This document shows, one piece after another, positions 8,651 to 17,719 of a stretch of DNA of 64,000 nt; within the stretch, counting starts at the first letter, position 1, and each line of letters opens with the position of its first letter. The DNA is taken from contig NZ_JAUMIT010000001.1 of NCBI RefSeq assembly GCF_030519655.1, forward strand, positions 868,001 to 932,000, given 5' to 3'. The notes beneath the pieces were generated by a model. That model was not told the origin of the DNA. It made no database searches and saw only the letters and a program-made list of their open reading frames with translations. This stretch comes from Wenyingzhuangia gilva (GTDB lineage: Bacteria > Bacteroidota > Bacteroidia > Flavobacteriales > Flavobacteriaceae). The position numbers were made by a program, and so were the translations under genes.

Positions 8651-9655
8651 ATGGCATTAGAAACTTATTTAAAAACCAAAGATTATTCAGTTTCAAAAGA
8701 AAGTTTTGAATTACTGTTGGATGATAGAATTGATTTATTGATTACAAATCCAAGACCTAAAAAAGAAAATTTAGGAAAGTATTATGAAACTGAAAATTAT
8801 ATTTCTCATACAGATCGTAAAAAATCTGTAACAGAAATAGTGTATAGTTTGGTGAAAAAATATACGTTAAAGAAAAAAATAGAATTATTAAATTCTTTTC
8901 CTGTGGAAGAAAAAACTGTTCTAGATATTGGTTGTGGAACAGGAGATTTTTTAAATGTTTGTCAACAAGCAGGATGGAAAGTTACAGGAATAGAACCAAG
9001 TGAAAAAGCTAGAGAAAAAGGTTTAAAAAAATTAGAAAAAGGAACTTATATATATTCTAATATTCATGCTTTTTTTGACGATGATTTTGCTGGAGAAGAA
9101 AAGGATATAGATTATAAACAAAGTTATAAGCAAACCAAATTATATCATCATTCAGAACATGAAACTAAAAATATAGAAAATGAAGTTTTAAAATTTGAAG
9201 ATGATTATACACCAGAAAATAAACCTTATCAATTTGATGTGATTACCATGTGGCATGTTTTAGAACATGTATATGATTTGGATATGTATATTTACAGATT
9301 AAAACAATTATTAAAACCAGATGGTGTTTTAGTAATAGCTGTTCCTAATTATAAAAGTTACGATGCTGAGTTTTATAAAGAGCATTGGGCTGCTTTTGAC
9401 GTGCCAAGACATTTATGGCATTTTTCACAAACAGCAATTCATAGATTGTTTGCCACAGAATTAATGAAAGTAGTAAAAACCATTCCAATGAAATTTGATG
9501 CGTTTTATGTTTCATTATTAAGTGAACAATACAAAACAGGAAAAAAGAATTTTATCAAAGCAATTAAGAGTGGAATAAAGTCTAACAAAGAAGCAAAACG
9601 CACTGGAGAGTATTCTTCCTTGATTTATGTGCTTAAAAACATGAAAAACGAATAA
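8651..9655 (+). CDS. SAM-dependent class I methyltransferase
   Basis: This 334-residue protein has a SAM-binding motif VLDIGCGTGDFL at about residues 94-105 and the post-motif FDVITMWHVLEHVYD (around residues 196-210), followed by LKPDGVLVIAVPN. It fits Methyltransf_23-type enzymes, which often modify quinones, lipids or sugars; the substrate cannot be read from sequence. An acidic, low-complexity insertion (about residues 140-190) separates motif I from the acidic loop and is longer than usual. It starts at the base following the SanA-like stop, so the pair may share an envelope-related job. Confidence 0.88.
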   Translation: MALETYLKTKDYSVSKESFELLLDDRIDLLITNPRPKKENLGKYYETENYISHTDRKKSVTEIVYSLVKKYTLKKKIELLNSFPVEEKTVLDIGCGTGDFLNVCQQAGWKVTGIEPSEKAREKGLKKLEKGTYIYSNIHAFFDDDFAGEEKDIDYKQSYKQTKLYHHSEHETKNIENEVLKFEDDYTPENKPYQFDVITMWHVLEHVYDLDMYIYRLKQLLKPDGVLVIAVPNYKSYDAEFYKEHWAAFDVPRHLWHFSQTAIHRLFATELMKVVKTIPMKFDAFYVSLLSEQYKTGKKNFIKAIKSGIKSNKEAKRTGEYSSLIYVLKNMKNE

Positions 9656-9713
9656 TAACACTGTTTAAAGCATTTGTTTATTGATTTGAATACGTATTGT
9701 TGTTTAAAAACAA

Positions 9714-9748
9714 AACCCTCTTAAAATTGATTTATGAGGGTTGTTTTT
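9714..9748 (+). terminator. Probable terminator after the methyltransferase gene
   Basis: A 7-bp stem (aaccctc / gagggtt) with a 15-base loop is followed by GTTTTT. It is weaker than the other terminators here because of the long loop. Confidence 0.55.
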
Positions 9749-9808
9749 ATATTAAATATTCTATAGTAATTTAAATAGTTATAAATATTTCTTATTGATA
9801 GGAAAAAT

Positions 9809-10174
9809 CTATTGAACTTGTAAATACCATCCTAAAATAGTTAGTATTAAATAAATTCCCAGATTGGCAGCTCCTTGAAAATCTCCAGCTATTCTTTGAC
9901 CAAAAAGTAAAATCAAAATATTTATGACACAGGTTTGATAAATGATAACCGGTGAAAATAAATAAAAATCAAAAAGAGTAGAAAAGATTCCAATGATTAA
10001 AACAAGAGATGTAATAGAGTTTAGCATAACTAACAACCACCAAAATAGATTTGCTAATTTTTCTTGTTTTAAATGATGTGCTAAAAAAACAGTATATCCT
10101 TTTTTGTCTTTTAATTTTTCAAATAAAGAATATCCAAATGAAATAAATAGGAAAGATAAAATAGAAAGTATCAT
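9809..10174 (-). CDS. Small integral membrane protein, possibly DoxX-like
   Basis: This 121-residue protein has four hydrophobic segments (residues 1-16, 42-62, 70-90 and 100-118). The C-terminal part GQRIAGDFQGAANLGIYLIL resembles the end of DoxX/DoxD-like proteins, but the match is from memory and weak. It is not in an obvious operon: a terminator separates it from the repeat lipoprotein gene upstream on the same strand. Its function is not recognised. Confidence 0.55.
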   Translation of the reverse strand: MILSILSFLFISFGYSLFEKLKDKKGYTVFLAHHLKQEKLANLFWWLLVMLNSITSLVLIIGIFSTLFDFYLFSPVIIYQTCVINILILLFGQRIAGDFQGAANLGIYLILTILGWYLQVQ

Positions 10175-10202
10175 CTGTAATAATTTTTACAAAGGTGATT
10201 AA

Positions 10203-10243
10203 AAACAAAAATCCCTGCAAACTATATTTCACAGGGATTTTTT
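10203..10243 (-). terminator. Terminator after the repeat lipoprotein gene
   Basis: An inverted repeat (aaaaatccctg at 10207-10217 with cagggatttttt at 10232-10243) surrounds a 14-base loop. On the minus strand it ends in five T residues and it also has T residues on the plus side. Confidence 0.72.
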
Positions 10244-10260
10244 CTTTAATAGGTTACTTG

Positions 10261-11091
10261 TTATCTTCTTTTTTCTGGTTTATTTGCTTCTTTGTATTCC
10301 TTAAAATCTTCCTCACTTTTAATTTCAGTTATGTTTCCTTCATTATCTTCCATCGAAATAGGAAATTGAAAATTTGGTTTTACACCTTCTTCTAAAGTTT
10401 CTCTGTATGTTTTAAAAGTTTCTTCATTTTCGATAAGCGTAGTTGTATCATCTGCATTGATTACAGTAACTGGGAATACTAATTTAAATGGAGGTCTTCT
10501 TTCTTCCATATGTTCAGCTCTGATACTATTCATATAAGCTTTAAAAGCTTCTTCATTTTCAATTTCAGTTATATTACCATCTTTATCTTCCACCGAAATA
10601 GGGAATTGAAAATTTGGTTTTATACCCTCTTCTAAAGATTGTTGATATGCCTTAAATGTTTCTTGATCTTCAATTACTGTAGTTGTATCATCTAGATTGA
10701 TTACTGTAATAGGAAATACTAATCTAAATGGCGGTCGATTTTTTTTAGGTCTTTTTAAAATTTCTCTTAAATCGTTAATTCCTTCAATGGTGTAAATTTC
10801 ACCATCAATAGTAATGTCAAAAGGAAATTCAATTTTTGGTCTTGTGTTTCTACTAATTATTTTTCCTAATTGTTCATCAGAATTTACTTCTTCAGTAGTT
10901 TCGTCATCATTAACCGCTGTTACAGGATAATTAACAATAACAGTTTTTAAAGCCGTTGATAATTCTTCTTTAGATAATTCACTAGCGTTTGTTAGATTGA
11001 TATCCTCACCCATATCTAGGGCATTTTGTGAGCAGCTAATTGATAAAAATGCTGCTAAAATAATTACGAATGTTGTTTGTAGGTATTTCAT
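10261..11091 (-). CDS. Exported lipoprotein with six internal repeats
   Basis: This 276-residue protein has a lipoprotein signal peptide with the lipobox LSISC (Cys20). No family is recognised. An 80-residue unit occurs twice (residues 121-200 and 201-276): PFRLVFPITV versus PFKLVFPVTV, and FQFPISVEDKDGNITEIEN versus FQFPISMEDNEGNITEIKS. Each unit splits into two related halves of about 37-43 residues. Two degenerate copies near residues 55 and 89 make six [F/Y]P strand-hairpin repeats. The gene is divergent from an ECF sigma operon, and a GGTAGGGTA motif also found before fecR lies upstream. It is therefore a likely target of that sigma factor. Role is unknown; an envelope-surface sensor or ligand binder is a guess. 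Confidence 0.8.
   Translation of the reverse strand: MKYLQTTFVIILAAFLSISCSQNALDMGEDINLTNASELSKEELSTALKTVIVNYPVTAVNDDETTEEVNSDEQLGKIISRNTRPKIEFPFDITIDGEIYTIEGINDLREILKRPKKNRPPFRLVFPITVINLDDTTTVIEDQETFKAYQQSLEEGIKPNFQFPISVEDKDGNITEIENEEAFKAYMNSIRAEHMEERRPPFKLVFPVTVINADDTTTLIENEETFKTYRETLEEGVKPNFQFPISMEDNEGNITEIKSEEDFKEYKEANKPEKRR
10264..10731 (-). repeat. Two tandem coding repeats of 240 bp in the lipoprotein gene
   Basis: The codons of residues 121-200 (10492-10731) and 201-276 (10264-10491) encode near-identical 80-residue units, in exact register and without gaps. The last copy is four residues short. Confidence 0.85.
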
Positions 11092-11142
11092 GATATTTAT
11101 AAATTTTAAGGTTTATATAACTTAAACAGCTATTTTTACAAA

Positions 11143-11151
11143 TACCCTACC
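11143..11151 (-). promoter_or_regulatory. GGTAGGGTA motif before the repeat lipoprotein
   Basis: The minus strand reads GGAGGTAGGGTA, 52 bases before the lipoprotein ATG. The same nine bases lie upstream of fecR on the plus strand. In both places GTT(A/T) follows about 16 bases later, the spacing of a sigma-factor promoter. It is a candidate -35 element for the ECF sigma encoded next door. Confidence 0.5.
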
Positions 11152-11175
11152 TCCAATAATAAAATATTTTAATAA

Positions 11176-11691
11176 ATGTCTAAAAAAGTATCAGTTTGCG
11201 AGGCTAAAATTTACGAGTCTATCTATAAAAAGTACAGTAAATCCTTGTATAACTTTATGTATTTTAAGTGTGGAGATCCTGATAGGGCAAATGATTTGGT
11301 TCAGGAATCTTTCATAAAACTTTGGAATAATTGTGCTAAAGTAATTTACGAAAAAGCCAAATCTTATTTATATACCATTGCCAATCATCAATTTTTAAAT
11401 GAAGTGGCTCATTTTAAAGTAAAACTAAAATATGAGCAACATCATAATAAAGATGATAGTAATATAGAAAGTCCAGATTTTTTGCTAGAGGAAAAAGAAT
11501 TTATGGATAAATTACAAAAGGCATTGGATGAATTAACTCCAGCAGAAAGAGAAGTATTTTTATTAAACAGAATAGAAAATAAAAAATACAGAGAAATTGC
11601 AGAAATGTTAGACATATCAGTAAAAGCAGTTGAAAAAAGAATGCATAAAGCATTGTTAAAACTTAGAAAAAATATTGGCAATAATATTTAA
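11176..11691 (+). CDS. ECF-type RNA polymerase sigma factor (FecI-like)
   Basis: This 171-residue protein has sigma-70 region 2 (about residues 10-75, with YNFMYFKCGDPDRANDLVQE and SFIKLWNN) and region 4 (about residues 112-165, with LTPAEREVFLLNRIENKKYR and EIAEMLDISVKAVEKRM). It lacks regions 1 and 3, as ECF sigmas do. It sits directly upstream of a FecR anti-sigma gene and an STN-type TonB receptor, the standard layout for cell-surface signalling. The receptor senses a ligand, FecR relays it across the periplasm and the sigma factor is released. Its regulon probably includes the divergent lipoprotein and fecR-TonB. Confidence 0.95.
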   Translation: MSKKVSVCEAKIYESIYKKYSKSLYNFMYFKCGDPDRANDLVQESFIKLWNNCAKVIYEKAKSYLYTIANHQFLNEVAHFKVKLKYEQHHNKDDSNIESPDFLLEEKEFMDKLQKALDELTPAEREVFLLNRIENKKYREIAEMLDISVKAVEKRMHKALLKLRKNIGNNI

Positions 11692-11713
11692 TGGTTTAAA
11701 AATCAAAATATAA

Positions 11714-11722
11714 GGTAGGGTA
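11714..11722 (+). promoter_or_regulatory. GGTAGGGTA motif before fecR
   Basis: AAGGTAGGGTA lies 45 bases before the chosen fecR ATG, in the gap after the sigma gene. It repeats the element upstream of the divergent lipoprotein. It would let the sigma factor boost fecR and the receptor separately from its own gene. Confidence 0.5.
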
Positions 11723-11758
11723 AAAGCTAACTTTTTGGTTATATATATAAAGACAAAA

Positions 11759-12667
11759 ATGAAAGATAACGATAAAATAGACGATACATTTTTAGCTAGA
11801 TGGTTAAATAATGAGTTGACAGAAAAGGAATTGTCTGATTTTAAAAATTCAGAAGATTATGTAGCTTATAAAAAAATTGCACAGAAAAGTACTTTGTTTA
11901 GAGTTCCTGCATTTGATGAAACAAGAACTTTTGAGGCCATACAGCATAAAATTTATCATCAAAACAAAAAGGTTAAAAAATTAGTTCCAAACTGGGTTTA
12001 CGTTATGGCTGCTGCTGCGGTGTTAGTTTTTGGTTTCTTTTTATTTAAAGAAGATCAAACAACAATTACTTGTGGTGTAGGAGAGCAATTAGCGTATGTG
12101 TTACCCGATGGTTCTCAGGTTGAATTAAACGGAAATTCATCTATAATTTATGTAGAAAAAAAGTGGAAGGAAGGTAAAAGAGAATTAGATATAACAGGGG
12201 AAGGATATTTTAAAGTAAAAAAAGGATCTACATTTTCTGTAACTACCAAAGAAGGAAAAATTTCTGTTTTAGGAACTCAATTTAACATACAAAGCATAGA
12301 TGAGTTTTTAGCAGTTGAGTGTTACGAGGGAAAAGTAAAGGTTGAAAATAAAGTAGAAAAGACCATATTAACTCCAGGAAAAGGTGTGAAAATTAATCAA
12401 GCAGTTAAACAAAATTATATAGTCACCGATTCTGTCCCAAATTGGAAAGTAAATAAGTATAATTACAATGCCATTCCTTTAAAAGTGGTGTTTAAGGATT
12501 TACAAAATGTATATCAACTTAAATTTATAAATAATGGAGTAGATTTATCTAAACTTTATACAGGTAAATTGCTTAAAAACGATATCAATAAAGCGTTGCA
12601 GATTATTTGTAAACCGATGAATATTACTTTTGAAGTGAAAGAGAAAACAGTTATTATTTCACAATAA
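11759..12667 (+). CDS. FecR-family anti-sigma/sigma-regulator
   Basis: This 302-residue inner-membrane protein has a cytoplasmic N-terminal part that would bind the sigma factor. One membrane helix follows (around residues 75-95, WVYVMAAAAVLVFGFFLF), then a periplasmic FecR domain (from GVGEQLAYVLPDGSQVELNG to LAVECYEGKVKVEN). A C-terminal DUF4974-type STN-like domain contacts the receptor. The ATG at 11759 is chosen over a TTG at 11735 because the family starts near such a sequence and the extra residues add nothing. The stop is one base before the TonB receptor start, so the two are translationally linked. Confidence 0.93.
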   Translation: MKDNDKIDDTFLARWLNNELTEKELSDFKNSEDYVAYKKIAQKSTLFRVPAFDETRTFEAIQHKIYHQNKKVKKLVPNWVYVMAAAAVLVFGFFLFKEDQTTITCGVGEQLAYVLPDGSQVELNGNSSIIYVEKKWKEGKRELDITGEGYFKVKKGSTFSVTTKEGKISVLGTQFNIQSIDEFLAVECYEGKVKVENKVEKTILTPGKGVKINQAVKQNYIVTDSVPNWKVNKYNYNAIPLKVVFKDLQNVYQLKFINNGVDLSKLYTGKLLKNDINKALQIICKPMNITFEVKEKTVIISQ

Positions 12668-12668
12668 T

Positions 12669-15242
12669 ATGAAGAAATTACTGATTTTATTTTTCTTGTG
12701 TTCTTCTGTTGTTTTTTCACAAAAAAACAAGAGTCTAAAACAGGTTTTAAATCAGTTAACAAATACCTATAATATTACTTTTTCTTATGATGAAAATCAG
12801 ATTCAGAATTTTAATAAAATTTTGTTTCATTCAGAGAATGATTTAAATACTATTTTAATCAATTTATCATTACAAACCCAATTGGTATTTGAGAAGATTG
12901 ATGATGAAAATTATATTATCAGAAATAAAACCAAAGAAACTAAAAATATTTGTGGGATTGTTTACAGTGATAAAACCAAAGAAAAATTACCGTTTGCAAA
13001 CATTTATTTTGATGACAAAACAGTACTTACAAATCAACAAGGAAAGTTTGAAATAAAAGATGTTTTAAACGATGATTTTATTACTTTAAAATTAATAGGT
13101 TATGAACCAAAAAGCATTCCTGTAAATAGCTTTAATACCGATTGTAAAAAGATTTTTTTAAACGAAAAAATTCATCAATTAACTGAAGTAATTATTACAG
13201 ATTACTTAACCACAGGATTTTCTAAAAACGAAGATGGAAGTGTGGTTTTAAATCCTAAAAAGAGTGGAATTTTGCCTGGCGTTGTAGAACCAGATGTTTT
13301 ACAGTCTTTACAACTAATTCCTGGAGTGCAAAGTCCAGATGAAACAGCTTCTGGATTACATATTAGAGGAAGCACTCCCGATCAAAATTTAGTGGTTTTT
13401 GATGGAATGAAAATGTATCATTTTTCTCATTATTTTGGATTGATATCTGCTTTTAATCCATATATCACTAACAATATTAAATTATATAGATCTGGAACAC
13501 ACGCAAAATACGGAAATAATATAGGGGGGGTTTTAGATATTAGTACAGATAACAAGGCTCCTAATAAATTATCATCCGGATTTGGAACCACACTTACTCA
13601 TGCCGATTTTTTTATAAAAGTTCCTATGTTTTGTAAAAAAGTTGGATTGGTTTTTTCTGCCCGTAGGTCTATTACAGATGTTGTAAATACAGTTACCAAT
13701 CAACAATATGCAAAAGTAGCTTTTCAAAATAGTAAAATTGCAGAAGGCTTAAGTCAAGAAAATTTAAGAATTACCAATGCGAATAATGATTTTTTTTATG
13801 AAGATTATTATTCAAAAATTATGGTTCAACCCAACTTAAATAACAAGTTTTCTTTTAGTTATTTATACAATCATAACAATTTAAGTTTTAACGGAGAAAA
13901 TACAAGAGCTCAAGAAGAATTTAAAGATGATATAGAAATCATCAATAATGGATTTCATGTAAATTGGGAGTTAGGAACTTTAAAAAAAGGAATTCATAAT
14001 TTGGCTTTTAGTAAAACAGCTTTTGAAAAAAATTACGAGGGTTTTAGAATAAGAACTACTGGAAATGCTAATCAACAAAACATTTTTTTTGATAAAGAAA
14101 ATACAGTAAATGAAGTTACGGGAGCATATTCATTTAAAAAACAAACTCAAAAAAATAATATTTGGGAGTTTGGGTATCAATTCAGTAAACCAGATTTAAT
14201 CTATCATTTCAAAAGAGATACTCAATTTCAAGAAGATTTTATTGATGATAATATTAATGGAAATGCTAATAATTATGCGATTTTTTCAGAATATCAATTT
14301 CATCAAAATAATAAATGGAAGTTAAATTTAGGTGTAAGATGGCAACGTTTTAATGGCGTAGATAAAGATTTTTTAGAACCTAGATTTCATCTTAATTATA
14401 AAACAAATAATTATTTAAATGTTAAGTTTTCTGCAGAGTTAAAACATCAATCTCTTTCCCAGGTACAAGATTTTAGAAACGATGGATTAGGAGGTTTGTT
14501 TAATAACTTTTGGGCTTTGGCAAATAATAGCGATTTTCCTGTGCTAGAAAGTGTGCAAACAAGCTTGGGAGCCGATTATCAAAAAAACAGGTGGACCATT
14601 GATTTAGAATTGTACCATAAAAAAATAGATGGAATTCTGTTTTTGTTTGATCAAAGAATAAGAGCACAAAAATATTTTAGTGGAAATAATAATGTCAAAG
14701 GAGCTGATTTTTTAATTAAAAAAGAATGGAATCAATACAATACTTGGATTAGTTATTCATTGTCAAAAAGTATTTATCACTTTGGTAATTTAAATAACGG
14801 AGCTCCATTTAACGGATCTTTTGATGTACCACATAATTTTATTTGGTCTCATCATTACAATATTAAAAAAGTAGAATTATCGCTAGGTTGGAGGTTCCGT
14901 TCTGGAATTCCTTACACCGTTAAAACGGCAGAATTAAACAATAATAATAGGTTAAGAATTGTTTTTGATGATTTAAATACCAATAGACTTCCAAATTATA
15001 CCAGACTAGATTTTGCTTGTAGATACAAGTTCTTTGTTAGGAAAAACAAGAATGTTAAGGGAAATATTGGAATTGCTTTTCAGAATATTTTAGATAAAAG
15101 AAATATTTTGAGTAGAGATTATGAAATACAGCGAATAGTAACTGGACAAGGATCTAATAGATCAGAAAAAGAAGTGTTGGTAGAAATAGATAGAATAGCA
15201 CTGGGTTTTGTGCCAAATATATCTTTTAGAGTAAATTTTTAA
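12669..15242 (+). CDS. TonB-dependent receptor with STN signalling domain
   Basis: This 857-residue outer-membrane receptor has a signal peptide (residues 1-17, ending VVFSQ). An STN/secretin-type domain follows (about 20-90), then a carboxypeptidase-like regulatory domain (about 95-175), the plug (about 205-300, with LQLIPGVQSPDETASGLHIR) and a 22-strand type barrel. The STN domain marks it as a transducer that activates the sigma/FecR pair upstream. No SusD partner is present, so it is not a standard polysaccharide-uptake pair. The ligand is unknown. It forms one operon with the sigma and FecR genes. Confidence 0.93.
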   Translation: MKKLLILFFLCSSVVFSQKNKSLKQVLNQLTNTYNITFSYDENQIQNFNKILFHSENDLNTILINLSLQTQLVFEKIDDENYIIRNKTKETKNICGIVYSDKTKEKLPFANIYFDDKTVLTNQQGKFEIKDVLNDDFITLKLIGYEPKSIPVNSFNTDCKKIFLNEKIHQLTEVIITDYLTTGFSKNEDGSVVLNPKKSGILPGVVEPDVLQSLQLIPGVQSPDETASGLHIRGSTPDQNLVVFDGMKMYHFSHYFGLISAFNPYITNNIKLYRSGTHAKYGNNIGGVLDISTDNKAPNKLSSGFGTTLTHADFFIKVPMFCKKVGLVFSARRSITDVVNTVTNQQYAKVAFQNSKIAEGLSQENLRITNANNDFFYEDYYSKIMVQPNLNNKFSFSYLYNHNNLSFNGENTRAQEEFKDDIEIINNGFHVNWELGTLKKGIHNLAFSKTAFEKNYEGFRIRTTGNANQQNIFFDKENTVNEVTGAYSFKKQTQKNNIWEFGYQFSKPDLIYHFKRDTQFQEDFIDDNINGNANNYAIFSEYQFHQNNKWKLNLGVRWQRFNGVDKDFLEPRFHLNYKTNNYLNVKFSAELKHQSLSQVQDFRNDGLGGLFNNFWALANNSDFPVLESVQTSLGADYQKNRWTIDLELYHKKIDGILFLFDQRIRAQKYFSGNNNVKGADFLIKKEWNQYNTWISYSLSKSIYHFGNLNNGAPFNGSFDVPHNFIWSHHYNIKKVELSLGWRFRSGIPYTVKTAELNNNNRLRIVFDDLNTNRLPNYTRLDFACRYKFFVRKNKNVKGNIGIAFQNILDKRNILSRDYEIQRIVTGQGSNRSEKEVLVEIDRIALGFVPNISFRVNF

Positions 15243-15245
15243 AAA

Positions 15246-15314
15246 AGCCCCAATCTAAAACTTTTTAAAGAATAACCTATTAAAGAAAACTATCAAAGTC
15301 AACCAATTGGGGCT
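15246..15314. terminator. Long-loop inverted repeat between convergent genes
   Basis: Agccccaat (15246-15254) pairs perfectly with attggggct (15306-15314) across a 51-base loop. It lies after the TonB receptor stop and faces the end of a small minus-strand gene. It may act as a bidirectional terminator, but the loop is too long for a standard one and the T tracts are poor. Confidence 0.35.
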
Positions 15315-15339
15315 AAAAATTTCTCTCTTTCAAATATTA

Positions 15340-15564
15340 TTAATAACTTTTGTTATGTGTTTTTTGAGTATAAAAATCTGTTTTACAATGTCTACAGGTA
15401 TACAAATCAAAAAATAACAAGAATTTTAAAACGCTTTTCTTTGGAAACTTAATATTCTTTTCTGATTCGCAGATAGGACATTTTTTTTGTAAAACATGTA
15501 TGTACCTTAAACCTACTACAAAATAAAGTTTTCTAATTCTCAAAATTAGATCAATAGTACTCAC
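15340..15564 (-). CDS. Putative small zinc-ribbon protein
   Basis: This 74-residue open frame carries two Cys pairs, CPIC and CRHC, about 27 residues apart. That is the pattern of a zinc ribbon. No other family feature is seen. The only available start is GTG at 15564, and no convincing promoter box is visible. It is divergent from the kinase gene that follows and ends facing the TonB receptor. It could be a real small regulatory or structural zinc protein or a chance frame; the clean cysteine spacing favours the first. Confidence 0.45.
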   Translation of the reverse strand: MSTIDLILRIRKLYFVVGLRYIHVLQKKCPICESEKNIKFPKKSVLKFLLFFDLYTCRHCKTDFYTQKTHNKSY

Positions 15565-15652
15565 AAAAGGTTCAAATATGATCTATAAATGTTGTTTTTA
15601 TAAATCATTGGTTTTAATTATTCTTATTTTTGATTATTACATACCTTATAAG

Positions 15653-17719
15653 ATGAATTTTAATAAGCTCCCATTTAACATTCCTTTGCCCAATTACAGT
15701 GGTTTGTCTAGAACAGAAAAAAAAAGAACTACCTTGATGCTAACTTTTAGTTTTGTTTGGATTGTTCAATCTTTAATTTCTGTTTTTGTAGTTTTTTTTG
15801 AAGAGGATTATTTTTTAAAACTTGCAGGTCACTTATTTAATATAATAGTTATTTCTATTGTTTTTTTTCTGCTCTATACTAAAAAAACAAACAGTGCTTT
15901 GGTTCTGTTTATTGGGTTAATTTTAGTAACCATTATTCTGTTTACAAACTTTATTTCGCCAGGATCTTATGCCGAATATTTCTATTTATTTATGGCTCCT
16001 TTAGTATTGGTGTTGTCCGATAACAAAGTCATTATTTATTCAAGTTTCATCTCTTCATATCTTGCATTTATATTACCAAATTACTTTTTACATATTTATC
16101 CAGACTATCAATATCAAGAAAGTTATTATGCTTTCATTCTGTTTTCTGTCAATTTTATCATGATATATTATTTTAAATCTATCAATGTTAGAAATGAAAA
16201 ATTATTAGAAATTAAAACCAATGAATTACAAGAATTAAATCAATTTCAATCGCAATTTTTTATCAATATTTCTCACGAAATAAAAACACCTTTAACACTT
16301 ATTAAAGGCCAAATAGATAAGTTGGATGTTTTAAAAAATGATAGCAAAACCAAACACAAAATAAATAAGCAAATTAGCAACATTAAAAAAATTGTAGATG
16401 ATGTAATTGACTTTTCTAAAATGAATGATGAGACTTTTAATTTTAACAAAAGAGTGGTAGATCTTAAAAAATTAGGATGGAAAATTTATACTTCTTTTGA
16501 TTCTTTATTTATTCAAAAAAATATCACATTTACTTTTGAATATTCTGATGAAGATTTTTATGTCTTAGTAGATGCTTTGTATTTAGAAAGAGCTATTAAT
16601 AATTTAATTTTAAATGCTTATAAATACACTGAAAAAAAAGGAAGTGTCGTTTTAAAATTAGTCAAACAAAATGATAATGTTTCTATTCTTGTATCAGATA
16701 CAGGAATAGGAATTGAACCGCAAAACATAAAAAAAATATTTAATAGATTTTACCAGGTAAATAACGATTTTAATAAAACAGGAGGTAGTGGAGTAGGACT
16801 AGCTTTTGCTAAGGAAATTGTAGAAAAATTAGAAGGTAAAATAATGGTTAAAAGCAAACCAAATATTGGATCTATTTTTTATATAATTTTTCCGTTTGTC
16901 AACGATTATATTCCTCAAGAAAAAACAGAAATTTTCGATCAGAATAAAAATGAAAATATTGATGTTAGCAGTTTATTATCTAATAAAAATATTTCAGTTT
17001 TAATTGTAGATGATTCTTTTGAAATGAGAGCATATTTAAAAGAATTACTTCAGCACTATCATTGTTTTGAAGCCGAAAATGGTTTAGAGGCAATAGAACT
17101 CTTAAAAACTCAAAAAATAGATTTTGTGATTACAGATTACATGATGCCTAAAATGAATGGTTTTGAGTTTGTTACTTATATAAAAGAGAATCAAATTTTA
17201 GTGCCTGTTTTAATGCTTACTGCTAGAAGTGATTACCATAGTAAAATTGAGGTTTTAAGATTAGGAATAGATGATTATTTAAACAAACCTTTTGATAAGA
17301 ATGAGTTATTAATCAGAATCCAAAACATTTTAAAAAATCACGTTAGTAGAAAAAACTTTCTTAAAGATGAAAATATTCCAAACGAAGAAATTAAAGAAAA
17401 CACAGAATGGGTTGTAGAGCTAAAAAATTACATCCTTAAAAATTGTGAAAATCCTAAATTAAATCAAGTTGATATTGCGGAACATTTTAATATTTCTAAA
17501 AGCACTTTTTATAGAAAAGTAAAAATGGAAACAGGTTTAACTCCTAATGAATTTATTAATGAAGTAAAGTTATTAGAAGCTAGAAAAATAGTTGAAAATA
17601 ATGATGATCTATCTTTAAAAGAGCTGTCCTTAAAAGTAGGCTTTTTACACACAACATATTTTGCCAATCAGTATAAAAAAAGATTTGGAGTGCACCCTAT
17701 TAAACAAGAACAAGTTTAA
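15653..17719 (+). CDS. Hybrid histidine kinase-response regulator with AraC output domain
   Basis: This roughly 688-residue membrane protein combines sensor and transcription factor. Six membrane helices span about residues 30-180. They are followed by a HisKA domain (NISHEIKTPLTLIKGQ), an HATPase (N box NNLILNAYKYTEKKG, G boxes DTGIGIEP and GGSGVGLAFAKE), a receiver domain (ITDYMMPKMNGFEF) and a C-terminal AraC-type helix-turn-helix pair. It has no large periplasmic domain, unlike SusR-type hybrids, so the signal is probably membrane-related or a small molecule. I chose ATG 15653; an in-frame ATG at 15578 would leave 13 bases to the divergent start. Its stop overlaps the convergent holB stop. 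Confidence 0.92.
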   Translation: MNFNKLPFNIPLPNYSGLSRTEKKRTTLMLTFSFVWIVQSLISVFVVFFEEDYFLKLAGHLFNIIVISIVFFLLYTKKTNSALVLFIGLILVTIILFTNFISPGSYAEYFYLFMAPLVLVLSDNKVIIYSSFISSYLAFILPNYFLHIYPDYQYQESYYAFILFSVNFIMIYYFKSINVRNEKLLEIKTNELQELNQFQSQFFINISHEIKTPLTLIKGQIDKLDVLKNDSKTKHKINKQISNIKKIVDDVIDFSKMNDETFNFNKRVVDLKKLGWKIYTSFDSLFIQKNITFTFEYSDEDFYVLVDALYLERAINNLILNAYKYTEKKGSVVLKLVKQNDNVSILVSDTGIGIEPQNIKKIFNRFYQVNNDFNKTGGSGVGLAFAKEIVEKLEGKIMVKSKPNIGSIFYIIFPFVNDYIPQEKTEIFDQNKNENIDVSSLLSNKNISVLIVDDSFEMRAYLKELLQHYHCFEAENGLEAIELLKTQKIDFVITDYMMPKMNGFEFVTYIKENQILVPVLMLTARSDYHSKIEVLRLGIDDYLNKPFDKNELLIRIQNILKNHVSRKNFLKDENIPNEEIKENTEWVVELKNYILKNCENPKLNQVDIAEHFNISKSTFYRKVKMETGLTPNEFINEVKLLEARKIVENNDDLSLKELSLKVGFLHTTYFANQYKKRFGVHPIKQEQV

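Noticed and set aside
10195-10395. Plus-strand frame of 66 codons
   Set aside because: It covers a terminator and the end of the repeat lipoprotein gene; a chance hydrophobic translation of AT-rich antisense.
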